Source: RGIG3701 sp017403345
GTDB taxonomy: Bacteria > Planctomycetota > Planctomycetia > Pirellulales > Thermoguttaceae
NCBI GenBank assembly: GCA_017403345.1
Contig: JAFQOH010000013.1
Location: 4,197-68,196 of the forward strand
Length of the DNA stretch: 64,000 bases
Direction of reading: 5' to 3'
This document shows positions 17,042-26,249 of this stretch, piece by piece (within the stretch, counting starts at the first letter, position 1; each line of letters starts with the position of its first letter). Both the position numbers and the translations under genes were made by a program. Below the pieces are notes generated by a model. It made no database searches. It was not told the DNA's origin and worked only from the letters and a program-made list of their open reading frames with translations.

Positions 17042-18100
17042 CTAAGTGTACCATTTATCGAGAAGCTGCCGGAAATCGGCGAGCGAGCGAAACTGCACAA
17101 AATCGTCGCGAACTTTTGGATGTTCGGGATGTATCTGCGCGTACTTGATGCTAAACTTTTTCATGTTGAAAACTGCCCGTTTTTCGCCGTACAGCTCACA
17201 CGCAAGCGCAAAATGCTCTTCGATGACCTCCCGCTGTTCACTCAGTGACGGCAAAGGCGGCAGTTCCCGGCCGGCAGCCAATTCGCGAAGTTCACGGAAG
17301 ATCCACGGATTCCCGATCGCACCGCGGGCGATCGTTACGCCGTTGACTCCAGTCGTTTCCATCATGCGGACACAGTCTTCCGCAGTGAAAAGGTCGCCGC
17401 TTCCGAGGATCACGGCATCCGGCGCATACTTTCGCAGGTCTGCGAGAAAATTCCAGTCGCTCGGCCCAATGTAACGCTGAAGGACCGTCCTTGGATGCAC
17501 GGTGAAGACGGAGATCCCCAGGGCACGCGCACCATCGAATATCTCGTAGAATTTCTCCAGACTTTCCGCGGAATCATCCAGTCCGCGCCGCATTTTGATC
17601 GAGACCGGGATCTCTGCCGGCACGGTATCACGCACGCTCCGAACGATCGAGAGTGCCGTTTCCGGCTGCGAAAGATGAAAACCGCCGCGATGCCGTCCCA
17701 GTATCTTCTTCACCGGGCAGCCAAAGTTAATGTCTACCCAGTCGAATCCCCATTCCACCACCTTCAGCGCAGCCTGCGTAAAATCTTCCGGTCCAACTCC
17801 CATGAGCTGCGCACCTACCGGATGGTCGGCATCCTCAACGCGAAGGAAACGTTTCGCTTTCTTCCCTTTCGCATGAGTGACAGAAATGATGAATTCATCA
17901 AGCATCACCTCACTCACAGTCGCAGACGCGCCAAGACGCCGTGCGATCTGACGCTCCGCCCAGTCGCTCACTCCGCTAAGAGCAGCCTGGATACACGGAA
18001 AACCGATCGGAACGGATCCGATAGAAAGGTCCGGAAAACGAAATTCCGTGCGAAACGGACGCCGGCCGGCAATGGGGGAAATCGTGGGATCGTAGTTCAT
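17042..18100 (-). CDS. dus: tRNA-dihydrouridine synthase (Dus family)
   Basis: This 352-residue FMN-dependent TIM barrel reduces uridine to dihydrouridine in tRNA. Motifs include LMGVGPEDF, WVDINFGCPVKK (the GCP holds the presumed catalytic Cys), IKMRRGLDD, VHPRTVLQRYIGPSDW, ILGSGDLFT and TIARGAIGNPWIF (phosphate loop). The usual GaGaxLl after GCPxxK is GRHRGGFHL, a modest deviation. It is closest in layout to DusB, but I do not assign the subclass. The start at 18100 gives a normal length. A longer frame to 18250 runs over the end of pfk. It begins 82 bases after pfk on the same strand, so one operon is likely. Confidence 0.85.
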   Translation of the reverse strand: MNYDPTISPIAGRRPFRTEFRFPDLSIGSVPIGFPCIQAALSGVSDWAERQIARRLGASATVSEVMLDEFIISVTHAKGKKAKRFLRVEDADHPVGAQLMGVGPEDFTQAALKVVEWGFDWVDINFGCPVKKILGRHRGGFHLSQPETALSIVRSVRDTVPAEIPVSIKMRRGLDDSAESLEKFYEIFDGARALGISVFTVHPRTVLQRYIGPSDWNFLADLRKYAPDAVILGSGDLFTAEDCVRMMETTGVNGVTIARGAIGNPWIFRELRELAAGRELPPLPSLSEQREVIEEHFALACELYGEKRAVFNMKKFSIKYAQIHPEHPKVRDDFVQFRSLADFRQLLDKWYT

Positions 18101-18182
18101 GGGACTCTGAAAATTTCGGAAAAACGGAAAGCTCCAGCCTTCAGGATCTCGGAGGATCTTGCGATCCTGCAGGATCTGAAAC

Positions 18183-19169
18183 TTAACGGCTGAGGCACTC
18201 CAAAAGGTCAAGCTCTTCCTGGGAAATGACGCGATGGCCGTCGATCGCATCGGTCAACGGTACGAGGACGGGCCGATTGTTCTGAACTCCCGCCATTTTG
18301 TCCGTTTCGCCGTCGAGGATGGCGCGTACCGCAAGATTCCCAGTCATGGAGGCAAGGATCCTGTCGTCCGGGCACGGATCGCCGCCGCGCAGCAGATGCC
18401 CCAGCACAACGGAACGCATCGAGAACGGACAGCCCGCCTCTTCCAGTTTCTTCTGGAGCGTCAGAACGCCGTCCTGGTACCCTTCCGCGACGACCATGAT
18501 GATGGAGGTCTTTCCAAGTTTTTTCAGGTTCGTCAGTTTTTCGACCAGTGCGCCGATCTCCATCGGCATTTCCGGAATGCACGCCGCCTCACATCCGGCA
18601 GCGATCGCCGTGTGGAGCGTGATGCAGCCGCAATGACGTCCCATCAGTTCCACAAGAAACATTCGATGATGACTCGCTGCAGTGTCACGGAGTTTGTCGA
18701 CGGCTTCCACTGCGGTCTGGACAGCCGTCTTGAAACCAATGGTGAAGTCCGTCCCGTTCAAGTCATTGTCGATCGTACCGGGGCATCCGACGATCCGGCC
18801 ATTCCAGACCTTTCCGAGTGCATGCGCACCGGCCAGCGTTCCGTTTCCGCCGATAGGCACGAGAGCATCTACGCCAAGTTTGTCAAGGATGTCCGCCGCC
18901 TTTTGAGTACCTTCCGGAGTCGCAAATTCCGGGCATCGGCTGCTGTGCAGGATCGTGCCGCCGTTCTTCACGATACCAGAAACTGAACGCATGAAAAGTC
19001 GGTGTGAACCGGCACTTCCAATGAAGAAATTCTGATCGAGGATCCCCTGGTAACCATCCATGAATCCCACGACTTCGTGCCCTTCGGAAACCGCTGTTCT
19101 AACGACCGCGCGCACACAGGCGTTCATTCCGGGGGCATCGCCTCCGCTGCACAAAATACCAATTTGCAT
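18183..19169 (-). CDS. pfkA: 6-phosphofructokinase
   Basis: This 328-residue protein shows PFK motifs: GILCSGGDAPGMN (phosphate loop), PGTIDNDLNGTDFTIG (catalytic Asp in TIDND), ELMGRHCG, and LLRGGDPCPDDRIL (sugar-phosphate site). It phosphorylates fructose 6-phosphate in glycolysis. The phosphoryl-donor motif is GGNGTL, whereas ATP enzymes usually have GGDGS and diphosphate enzymes GGDD, so an Asp that helps bind Mg is Asn here. GFDTA is also GFKTA. The donor (ATP or diphosphate) is therefore uncertain. The start at 19169 has AGGGAA 6-7 bases upstream. dus follows. Confidence 0.88.
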   Translation of the reverse strand: MQIGILCSGGDAPGMNACVRAVVRTAVSEGHEVVGFMDGYQGILDQNFFIGSAGSHRLFMRSVSGIVKNGGTILHSSRCPEFATPEGTQKAADILDKLGVDALVPIGGNGTLAGAHALGKVWNGRIVGCPGTIDNDLNGTDFTIGFKTAVQTAVEAVDKLRDTAASHHRMFLVELMGRHCGCITLHTAIAAGCEAACIPEMPMEIGALVEKLTNLKKLGKTSIIMVVAEGYQDGVLTLQKKLEEAGCPFSMRSVVLGHLLRGGDPCPDDRILASMTGNLAVRAILDGETDKMAGVQNNRPVLVPLTDAIDGHRVISQEELDLLECLSR

Positions 19170-19690
19170 AAAATTTTCCCTGAATTGGCTAAAACCGCTT
19201 GATTTTTACAAAAAATGAGGTAAGATAAATGGTAGCTTTCATAAAATAGTCGAAAATTTCAAAAAAATCAACCCGAATCGTGGAAATTTTGCGAGATTTT
19301 GCCCTTAAATTTAAAATGAAAGCCGGGACTCTGTGCCAAATTTGCGTCAGATCCGCGTCAGATCCGCGTTAGATCCGCGTCAGATCCGTGCCAAGCTCCC
19401 CATTTCATACCGATCGGGTATTTCAACGCCTCGATATTCCCCCTCTGCAAAAAAACGTCCACGTTTTCGTATCCGTGGTCTCAAGTAATTTTTGCAGATT
19501 CCATTCCTCCGTAAAATTGACCGCGGCGAAATTTGGGATCGCCGACCTCGGAATGCGTCCAAAATGTTCGTGCAGCTTCCCCGGTTTTCCCATTCCGCTG
19601 CACATAGCCCATCAACCAGAAAGTCCTTCAATGCAATCGGAAACTCATCTTCAAAATTTCATGGCCCCCATCTCGTCAAAGGAAACGGAA
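19170..19690. other. Intergenic region between pfk and the TPR gene
   Basis: These 521 bases precede the chosen TPR start. An open frame runs in from 19388 (GTG) but its first 100 residues do not look like the protein that follows and lack a ribosome-binding site. The region includes four 11-base direct repeats at 19344-19387 and AT-rich DNA at 19195-19320, where the pfk promoter probably lies. Confidence 0.5.
19344..19387. repeat. Four 11-base direct repeats
   Basis: GCGTCAGATCC occurs at 19344, 19355 and 19377, with GCGTTAGATCC at 19366. The 11-base period is one helical turn, so each copy faces the same side. It lies upstream of the TPR gene and could be a protein-binding array or simple slippage product. 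Confidence 0.8.
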
Positions 19691-22600
19691 ATGAAGACGA
19701 AAACCGCCGCCCAAACAGATCCGAAGACGGCAAATGATCCATTCCCGGCAAATGCCGACTGGGCAATGTGGAGCCTTCAGGTCCGACAGGGAGTCTACCC
19801 CCATGCGGAAACAGAATTAAACACCCTCCTTGAAAGTCAAATCCCGGAACTGGAACAGCTGCTTCAGGAACTGGTACATCAGAAAGAAAAACGATCTTTC
19901 GCAGCACGGTTTCTAGACTTCCTTTTCCCCCAACGCCGTCTTCGCGCACTGGAACGGACAGTCCAGGAGTTTGAGGAAGCGCGCCAGGCTCCTGATCCGG
20001 AAGATCTTCAGGAAACAGCACTGAAAAACTTCGGGGACGCACTGAAAACGCATGATCCTAAAGAGGCCGGTCAGTTCATGGAAAACCTCCTGAACAAAAT
20101 GGATGAACTGCGTGATTTTTTCGTGCCGGACCCGCTTTACAAAAAAATGCGCACGGAAGCCCTTGCTGTACTGGCGCTCCAGCCGAAAAATGTGCTCGCG
20201 TGGGAAAAACTGGCGCAATGTGCAGGAGGGAAAGGAAACGATGAACTTGCAGCCGCGCTCCTTTCGCACGCGCTGAAGATACTGGCTGAAGAACCGACCC
20301 CTGCCGCACAGGAAGGAATTCGGCATCTTTTGGAACTTCGGGCGGAAAAACTGATCCAGCTCGGACTTCGCGAAGCAGCAAAATCGGATGAACTGCATCT
20401 CATCTCTCTTTTCCATATGCCGGAAGAATTCCATCTGGGCGGCAAGATCTTTTTCCGACTCGCATTACAGGAACTCGAAGACGATTCCCCAGTACTGGCG
20501 ATGAGTTACGTGGAAACCGCCGTCAAAATGCTTCCGGAAAGCTGGAAAGTACACGCACTGCTCGCAGACATACTCAGCCGTCTTGGCAGAATGAATGAAG
20601 CGGAAATAGAATTTTTAACGGCTCGGCATCTTTTCCTTAAAAAAATCAAAGCAGATGCAGACGTGAAAGCAGATGCAGACGTGAAAGCAGATGCAGACGT
20701 GAAAGCAGATGCAGACGTAAAAGCAGATGCAGACGTGAAAGCAGCCGGTTCCGATACGCTCCGTCACAGTCCGGATACGGCAGAAGACCAGACGGCAGAA
20801 GATGCAGAAGACCAGGCAAGTGCACTGCATTCTTTCACCCCGGAAGAAACACTTGCCATGAAAGCTGTCATGGCCTCGCCATCCCTTTCGAGATCCTTTT
20901 CGCGCTTTCTTTTACGCCTCGCATTTCTCACGTCGGAAATGGAACATCGTACCGATACATTCTTTTACTGCCGCGAAATATTGAAACTGGATCCGGAGCT
21001 GCACGAGGCCCGGTATCTTTTGGCACTTGAAAAATACCGTGCGAATAAACTGGAATCCGCATTGGCGGATTTCCAAGAACTGGAAGAAAAAACAGAGGAA
21101 CTTTTCCCGTGTGTATGGCATTGCGGCGAGATCCTCTGGCGTCTCTCACGTGAAGAAGAGGCACTTCCGTACCTGAGAAAAAGCCTAAAACTCGACGATT
21201 ACGCCTCCGCCGCGACAGCATTGATCCTCCAGATCCTTCAGGAACTTCAGCAGGACGAGGCACTTTTAGAGTTTGCATCCGAGCAGATCGCACAAGGAAA
21301 AAAACTGGTCCCGCTGTACCGTGCGCGGGCAATGGCCTACTGGAAAAAAGATGAAAACGAAAAGGCGATAAGCGATTTGAATCAGGCACTTCGTATCGAT
21401 CCAAATTCCGCAGACGCCTGGGGAGAACTGGCCGTCATTTTCTACTCGCTCATGAAGTACCCCGAAGCAATGCATGCCGCAGATACCACACTTCAACTTC
21501 AGCCAGAGCAGCCCCGTATGAAATTCCTGAAAGCCGTCTGTCTGCACGCACTCGGACGGCTCGCCGAATCGCGGGAAATTCTGGATCCGCTTCTGAATGA
21601 GTCCCCAGAGGTTACAGACTTTCAGCTTCTGCGCGCTCAAATCGCGTCCGCGGAAGGGGATTTTCAGACCGCAAAAGAATTTTATGGAAAAATTTTGGCA
21701 ATCGATCCCCAAAATCCGACCGCACAGTCGGGGATAGCGGATGCGTATCTTCATCTCGAAGAATGGGAAAACGCCGTCGAGCTCCTGACCACCGCGATCG
21801 CTCAAAAACCGGATTCCGTACACTTCTACTTTCAGCGGTGTCTCGCGGCACTGGCGGCACAAAAATTCGAAATGGCGATGGAAGATGTGAATTTCCTGAT
21901 CGAAAAGAAACCGGAACGCTCGGAAACGTACGTGATCCGCGGGCGGATCCGTTTCGCCATGAAACAGCCGGAAGCTGCGATCGTGGATTTTCAAAAAGCA
22001 GCAGCACTGGATCCCGCCAATTTCCTGGCGTTTCAGCATCTGGCAGAAGCCAAATGTTCGCTTGGCCTCCATGAAGCCGCGCTTTCTGACCTAGATACTG
22101 CGTTGGAACATTCTCCCAAAAATACGGAACTGCTTTTCCAGAAAATCGCGATCCTGATGCCGCAGCATCGGGCCGAAGAAGCCGTCGAAGCCGTCGATCG
22201 GATCCTTGAATGGTCCCCGAATGACCTGAAAGCGCTCTTTCAGCGCGGTGCGGCCAAACTGAATCTCCGTCGGTTCGAGGAAGCTCTGGCAGATTTCGAC
22301 CGCGTCCTTCAGGAAGACCCCGTTTCGAATGATCCGCATTTTGCCCGCGCATTGGCGCTGAATGGGCTTTTTCGGCATGAAGAAGCGCTCGCGGAATTTG
22401 ACAAAGTCCTTGAAAACCAGCCGAACGCAGCCTCGGTACTCGCAGAAAAAGCCATGACGTACCTGCTTCTGAATAAAAAATTCAAGGCAAAAGAAACGAT
22501 GGATAAAGTTCTGCGTCTTGAACCGGAAAATATCCGGATCCTGAATCTGCGGGGCGGTGTTTTCGCAAGCATGGGGAAGATCGCGCAGGCTCTTCGAGAC

Positions 22601-24868
22601 TTTCGCCGTGCCGTTCAGATCCAGCCGGAATATGTTCCCGCACTGAATAATCTCGGACACATCCTCGCAGAACTCGGCGATTTGGAAAAAGGGCTGGAAT
22701 ATCTAGATTCTGCGATCCAGTTCGCACCGGAATGGGCGAGACCGCACCTGAACCGCGCGCAGGCTTTGTGCCGTTTGCGAAAGTTTTCAGAAGCAGAAGA
22801 AGCAGTCAAACAGGCTTTGCGGCAGGCTCGAAACAGCGGCGATGAAGACTCTGTCGTCGATGCGCTGGAATTGCGGAAGAATATCGAAGAACTGCAAACT
22901 GAGTCTGAAAGGGAACTCGAAGAAAATTCGGGGGAAAATGAACTCCGTGAGAGTGAAGAAAACGAAGACTCTTGGAAAGAAGAGGAAAGCTCTTTTGAAG
23001 ATCCCTCGGAAAATGAAGAATGGATGGATCTGGAAAATATACTTAAGGCGATGGAATTCGACGGCATGGACGAAGAGTCTGCCGATGAAGATGCGGAAGC
23101 AGACTCCCCAAGTGATCCGAATGCAAAAAATGACGAGGATCTCGACACCGAGGAGGAAATCAGCGAGATCGGCGATACCGACGCAGAAGATGAAGAACTC
23201 GAGGAATTTTCTGAAAACGACCGGCATCTCATCCGTGAATTCTGGCAGCAGATGCGGCGAGCCATTCAGAGACAAAAATGGCAAAATTTCAAAGGAAATC
23301 AGGAATTTGAGACCGATTTTCATTCAGACTCAGACCTGAACGGAAACTTCCAGACGAAAAAAGAGGCAAAACGGTCAGAGGATCGGGCAGAATGCACTTC
23401 CTCAAAATCAGAAACCGAGACGAATGCGCAAAATGGTGCGCCTGCGGAAACAGAGACGGGACGATCCGACATTTTTTCCGATTTTCCTGAATTCCGCAGT
23501 GTTCCGAAGATCCAGTTCTGGAACGATGAGATCCTCTCTTTTCCATTTCCAGAAAAAGAAAATGATGAGCCGGTCACGATCCGTTGGAACTACTTCAACT
23601 TCGATAAAAAAAGCCTCAGCGAACTAAAAGAAGAACTGCGTCAGCAGGATGAATTGGCGAAAGAACGGATCCGTTTGCGTGACAGTGAGGAGGCGGCAGC
23701 TTTGGGAGCGGAACTGGATGAGGACTGGATCGAGAACTGGGATGAAGACCTCTCCGAAGATTTCGACCAGGCCGAGGAAGAGAAACGAAACGACCTTTCA
23801 CCCGAAGAGACCGAGAGACTCTACGAGATCCTGAACCAGCTGCTCCGTTTCATGGAACGTGACCGAAATCGGCCTCTGCGCTGTCAGGAAAGCGACTACT
23901 GGGCACTCGAAACCCCGGAAACAGAGACCAATACCGACGGTCACCAGAATGATTGGTACGTCGAAAAGAATTTCACAGCTCCGATCATCATCAATTGCGC
24001 GGATCTGCTTGAGATCCTCGAACAGGAGTACCCCGTCGAAAGAAAAATGAGTCGAATGCTTCGGGAAACTGCTGTCTCAAACACAGATCCGTCTCAAAAA
24101 CCGCTCCCGCGTCATGCGCAGCAAGAAAACGGAACGGAACTGGAAAATGCGGGAACCACTCCGTCCAAATCGTGGATCTACGAACCGAAACTCGCTTTTT
24201 TGCGTCTGCGGGAGGCCCCCAAAACCCTTTTTGAGATCCTCACCAGAATTTCGGAATTTCTCGACGAGGAACTTCAGCGCTCCCGATCCGTGCTGGCTCG
24301 TGAGGAAGTTCTTGGGCGCAAAAATCAGCTATGCAGTCTCATGGACCTCGTCATGAAAAACGTCATCAATGGAAGCCCGCGGGAATCGATGATCGTCTTC
24401 ACCAACTTTTTGACCCCTGCAGTCCTCACTGCTATCATGAGGTCACGGAGTGAAAATGACGGGGAGGAGATCGACTACGATGAACTCATCCAAAAAGCCA
24501 ATTTCGATCTTTCCGAAATGTGGGACGGACAGAATATTGAGCTTGAGGAACTCGAGTTTTTTGAGGAAGACGAGTGGGAGTCCGAAGAAGACGAGTGGGA
24601 GTCCGAAGAAGATGAATGGGAGTCCGAAGAAGATGAATGGGAGTCCGAGGAAGACGAGTGGGAGTCCGAAGAAGACGAGTGGGAGTCCGAGGAAGAATTC
24701 GAAGATGAATGGAATACGGACGATGAGGATGAATTTGAAGACGGATTTGACGATGGATCCAGCAGAGAGCCCGACTTCGGACGATTTTTCAACGGCAAAG
24801 ACTTTCCAGAAGAAGATGAAGATGAAGATGATGACGATGAAAACGAGAAACGGGATGAGCGATCCTGA
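19691..24868 (+). CDS. Large TPR-repeat protein with acidic low-complexity C-terminus
   Basis: About 1,725 residues. Residues about 60-1070 are a long series of tetratricopeptide repeats, with clear TPR signatures such as AWGELAVIFYSLMKYPEAMHAA, ALFQRGAAKLNLRRFEEAL and ALNNLGHILAELGDLEKGLEYL. Such superhelices are scaffolds for protein complexes. Five ADADVK hexapeptides interrupt the TPR array (20651-20740). The last 650 residues are strongly acidic and end with six EDEWESE heptapeptides (24566-24691) and Asp/Glu runs. There is no signal peptide and no clear membrane segment from the chosen start, so it is probably cytoplasmic. I chose ATG 19691 because AAAGGA lies 7 bases upstream; ATGs at 19631 and 19661 and a GTG at 19388 are also in frame. 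A strong bidirectional terminator follows. Confidence 0.8.
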   Translation: MKTKTAAQTDPKTANDPFPANADWAMWSLQVRQGVYPHAETELNTLLESQIPELEQLLQELVHQKEKRSFAARFLDFLFPQRRLRALERTVQEFEEARQAPDPEDLQETALKNFGDALKTHDPKEAGQFMENLLNKMDELRDFFVPDPLYKKMRTEALAVLALQPKNVLAWEKLAQCAGGKGNDELAAALLSHALKILAEEPTPAAQEGIRHLLELRAEKLIQLGLREAAKSDELHLISLFHMPEEFHLGGKIFFRLALQELEDDSPVLAMSYVETAVKMLPESWKVHALLADILSRLGRMNEAEIEFLTARHLFLKKIKADADVKADADVKADADVKADADVKADADVKAAGSDTLRHSPDTAEDQTAEDAEDQASALHSFTPEETLAMKAVMASPSLSRSFSRFLLRLAFLTSEMEHRTDTFFYCREILKLDPELHEARYLLALEKYRANKLESALADFQELEEKTEELFPCVWHCGEILWRLSREEEALPYLRKSLKLDDYASAATALILQILQELQQDEALLEFASEQIAQGKKLVPLYRARAMAYWKKDENEKAISDLNQALRIDPNSADAWGELAVIFYSLMKYPEAMHAADTTLQLQPEQPRMKFLKAVCLHALGRLAESREILDPLLNESPEVTDFQLLRAQIASAEGDFQTAKEFYGKILAIDPQNPTAQSGIADAYLHLEEWENAVELLTTAIAQKPDSVHFYFQRCLAALAAQKFEMAMEDVNFLIEKKPERSETYVIRGRIRFAMKQPEAAIVDFQKAAALDPANFLAFQHLAEAKCSLGLHEAALSDLDTALEHSPKNTELLFQKIAILMPQHRAEEAVEAVDRILEWSPNDLKALFQRGAAKLNLRRFEEALADFDRVLQEDPVSNDPHFARALALNGLFRHEEALAEFDKVLENQPNAASVLAEKAMTYLLLNKKFKAKETMDKVLRLEPENIRILNLRGGVFASMGKIAQALRDFRRAVQIQPEYVPALNNLGHILAELGDLEKGLEYLDSAIQFAPEWARPHLNRAQALCRLRKFSEAEEAVKQALRQARNSGDEDSVVDALELRKNIEELQTESERELEENSGENELRESEENEDSWKEEESSFEDPSENEEWMDLENILKAMEFDGMDEESADEDAEADSPSDPNAKNDEDLDTEEEISEIGDTDAEDEELEEFSENDRHLIREFWQQMRRAIQRQKWQNFKGNQEFETDFHSDSDLNGNFQTKKEAKRSEDRAECTSSKSETETNAQNGAPAETETGRSDIFSDFPEFRSVPKIQFWNDEILSFPFPEKENDEPVTIRWNYFNFDKKSLSELKEELRQQDELAKERIRLRDSEEAAALGAELDEDWIENWDEDLSEDFDQAEEEKRNDLSPEETERLYEILNQLLRFMERDRNRPLRCQESDYWALETPETETNTDGHQNDWYVEKNFTAPIIINCADLLEILEQEYPVERKMSRMLRETAVSNTDPSQKPLPRHAQQENGTELENAGTTPSKSWIYEPKLAFLRLREAPKTLFEILTRISEFLDEELQRSRSVLAREEVLGRKNQLCSLMDLVMKNVINGSPRESMIVFTNFLTPAVLTAIMRSRSENDGEEIDYDELIQKANFDLSEMWDGQNIELEELEFFEEDEWESEEDEWESEEDEWESEEDEWESEEDEWESEEDEWESEEEFEDEWNTDDEDEFEDGFDDGSSREPDFGRFFNGKDFPEEDEDEDDDDENEKRDERS
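20651..20740 (+). repeat. In-frame 18-base repeat (ADADVK x5)
   Basis: GCAGATGCAGACGTGAAA is repeated five times almost perfectly (one copy ends GTAAAA). Near-identical codons show recent expansion. It adds an acidic, flexible hexapeptide linker within the TPR protein. Confidence 0.9.
24566..24691 (+). repeat. In-frame 21-base repeat (EDEWESE x6)
   Basis: Six copies of a 21-base unit encode the heptapeptide EDEWESE. Copies differ only at third positions (GAC/GAT, GAG/GAA), so expansion is recent but selection keeps the acidic, Trp-bearing peptide. Confidence 0.9.
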
Positions 24869-24940
24869 GCCTCACTTTCAGAAGCAGTAGACTACACTGT
24901 CGGCGGCAGCACACAGTCAGTTGAAAAGCTCGATCATCCC

Positions 24941-24987
24941 CTAAAAAAAGCGCAGACCGCCGCTTTGACGATCTGCGCTTTTTTTAG
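24941..24987. terminator. Bidirectional intrinsic terminator
   Basis: CTAAAAAAAGCGCAGA (24941-24956) pairs perfectly with TCTGCGCTTTTTTTAG (24972-24987), giving T-runs on both strands. It separates the convergent TPR gene and ABC permease gene. Confidence 0.93.
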
Positions 24988-24997
24988 GTTCCGCAGC

Positions 24998-26170
24998 CTA
25001 CCTAGAACCGCGCTGCCGCGGGTCGGTGACTTCCTGGAGCGCCTCACCGATCAGGTTGTAGGCGAGCACCGTCAGGAAGATCAGAATGCCGGGGAAGAGG
25101 GTCAGCCACCACATCGCAAGGTTCTGGTGCCCATTATGCAGAATCCCGCCCCAACTGATCGCAGAACTGGACGTGGCGATCCCGAGGAAACTTAGTGCGC
25201 TCTCCATCAGAATGGAAGCCGCGATACTAAACGTAATGGGGACGAGTACCGGCGCGAGTGCATTCGGAAGAATGTGCCGGAAAATGATCCGGAATCGGCT
25301 TGCTCCAAGCGAACGGGCAGCAGCGACGTACTCACTCTGCTTCAGCTTGATGAATTCACCGCGCATAAGTCTCGCGATCTTCGGCCAGCTCGTCAACCCA
25401 ATGATGACCATGACGTGCCAGATGCTTGGGTTTTCAATGACGGCAACGAACGCTAAGATCATGATGAGCGTCGGCACACAGATAACGACTTCCAGTGCTC
25501 TGCTGATGACGATGTCGATCCAGCCTCCGAAAAAACCCGCGATCGCACCGAGCGTGATACCGATGAGTGCCGCTAGACCCGTCGAAACAAATCCGACGAG
25601 CAGTGCCGTTCGAGTTCCGTGCACGAGCATGGTGAAGACGTCATACCCGTAGATATTCGTACCGCAAAAATTCTGAAATGACGGTACGCCGCTGGCACCG
25701 TAGGGATTTTCCGGCCGGCCAGGCATGTCGTTCTCGCGGACTCGGTATGTCGTGTCATTGTACACAAGCGGGAAAATGGCCCAGCTTTCCGGATCGGCTT
25801 CCTTCAGACGCCGCGGATAGGCGTACGAAATATCATCATGGATGAAGACCGGATTTTCCCATGACGGATAAAAGTACCCCATGCAGGGAAAGTATATCTG
25901 TCCTTTGTATTTGCAGATGATCGGTTTTGTCCCTGCGATCATGGGCGAAAATATCGCAACGAGCGAAAGGAGGATGACGTACGTCAGTGCCGTCATGGCT
26001 AGACGCCGCCGACGGAATCGGACCCAAGTCTCTGCCCAGTATCCGCGAGCCTTCCCTACACTGGCTCCCTCCGCACTGGTTTGAACGGCCGGTTCTGCGG
26101 ACTGCCCGCAAATCGAAATTTCAGCCGGTTTTGAGGAAACCTGATTTTTGTATTTCTGGGATTTTTTCAT
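24998..26170 (-). CDS. Peptide-type ABC transporter permease (OppC/YejE-like)
   Basis: This 390-residue inner-membrane protein has an N-terminal cytoplasmic tail, a first membrane segment near residues 55-75 (LTYVILLSLVAIFSPMIAG), and a periplasmic insertion of about 110 residues. The insertion is followed by five further membrane segments of the BPD_transp_1 fold. The ATPase-coupling EAA loop is visible (EYVAAARSLGASRFRIIFRH). The long insertion is more like YejE (microcin C/peptide importer) than DppC. Ligand specificity cannot be read from it. It lies 79 bases after the OppB-like gene on the same strand. No ATPase or solute-binding gene is nearby, so these must be encoded elsewhere. Confidence 0.88.
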   Translation of the reverse strand: MKKSQKYKNQVSSKPAEISICGQSAEPAVQTSAEGASVGKARGYWAETWVRFRRRRLAMTALTYVILLSLVAIFSPMIAGTKPIICKYKGQIYFPCMGYFYPSWENPVFIHDDISYAYPRRLKEADPESWAIFPLVYNDTTYRVRENDMPGRPENPYGASGVPSFQNFCGTNIYGYDVFTMLVHGTRTALLVGFVSTGLAALIGITLGAIAGFFGGWIDIVISRALEVVICVPTLIMILAFVAVIENPSIWHVMVIIGLTSWPKIARLMRGEFIKLKQSEYVAAARSLGASRFRIIFRHILPNALAPVLVPITFSIAASILMESALSFLGIATSSSAISWGGILHNGHQNLAMWWLTLFPGILIFLTVLAYNLIGEALQEVTDPRQRGSR

Positions 26171-26209
26171 CGTAATTCAGTCTCAGTTCTTTTCGTTCAT
26201 TCGTTCGTG

Positions 26210-26249
26210 TTTTCAGTCACCCGTTTTCAGCTTTTCAGTCACCCGTTTT
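26210..26249. repeat. 18-base direct repeat between the two permease genes
   Basis: TTTTCAGTCACCCGTTTT occurs at 26210-26227 and again at 26232-26249, ending at the OppB-like stop codon. It probably arose by local duplication. Confidence 0.8.

Noticed and set aside
19388..19690. N-terminal extension of the TPR protein from GTG 19388
   Set aside because: The first 70-100 residues have no TPR character, pass through the 11-base repeat edge and lack a ribosome-binding site; ATG 19691 has AAAGGA.
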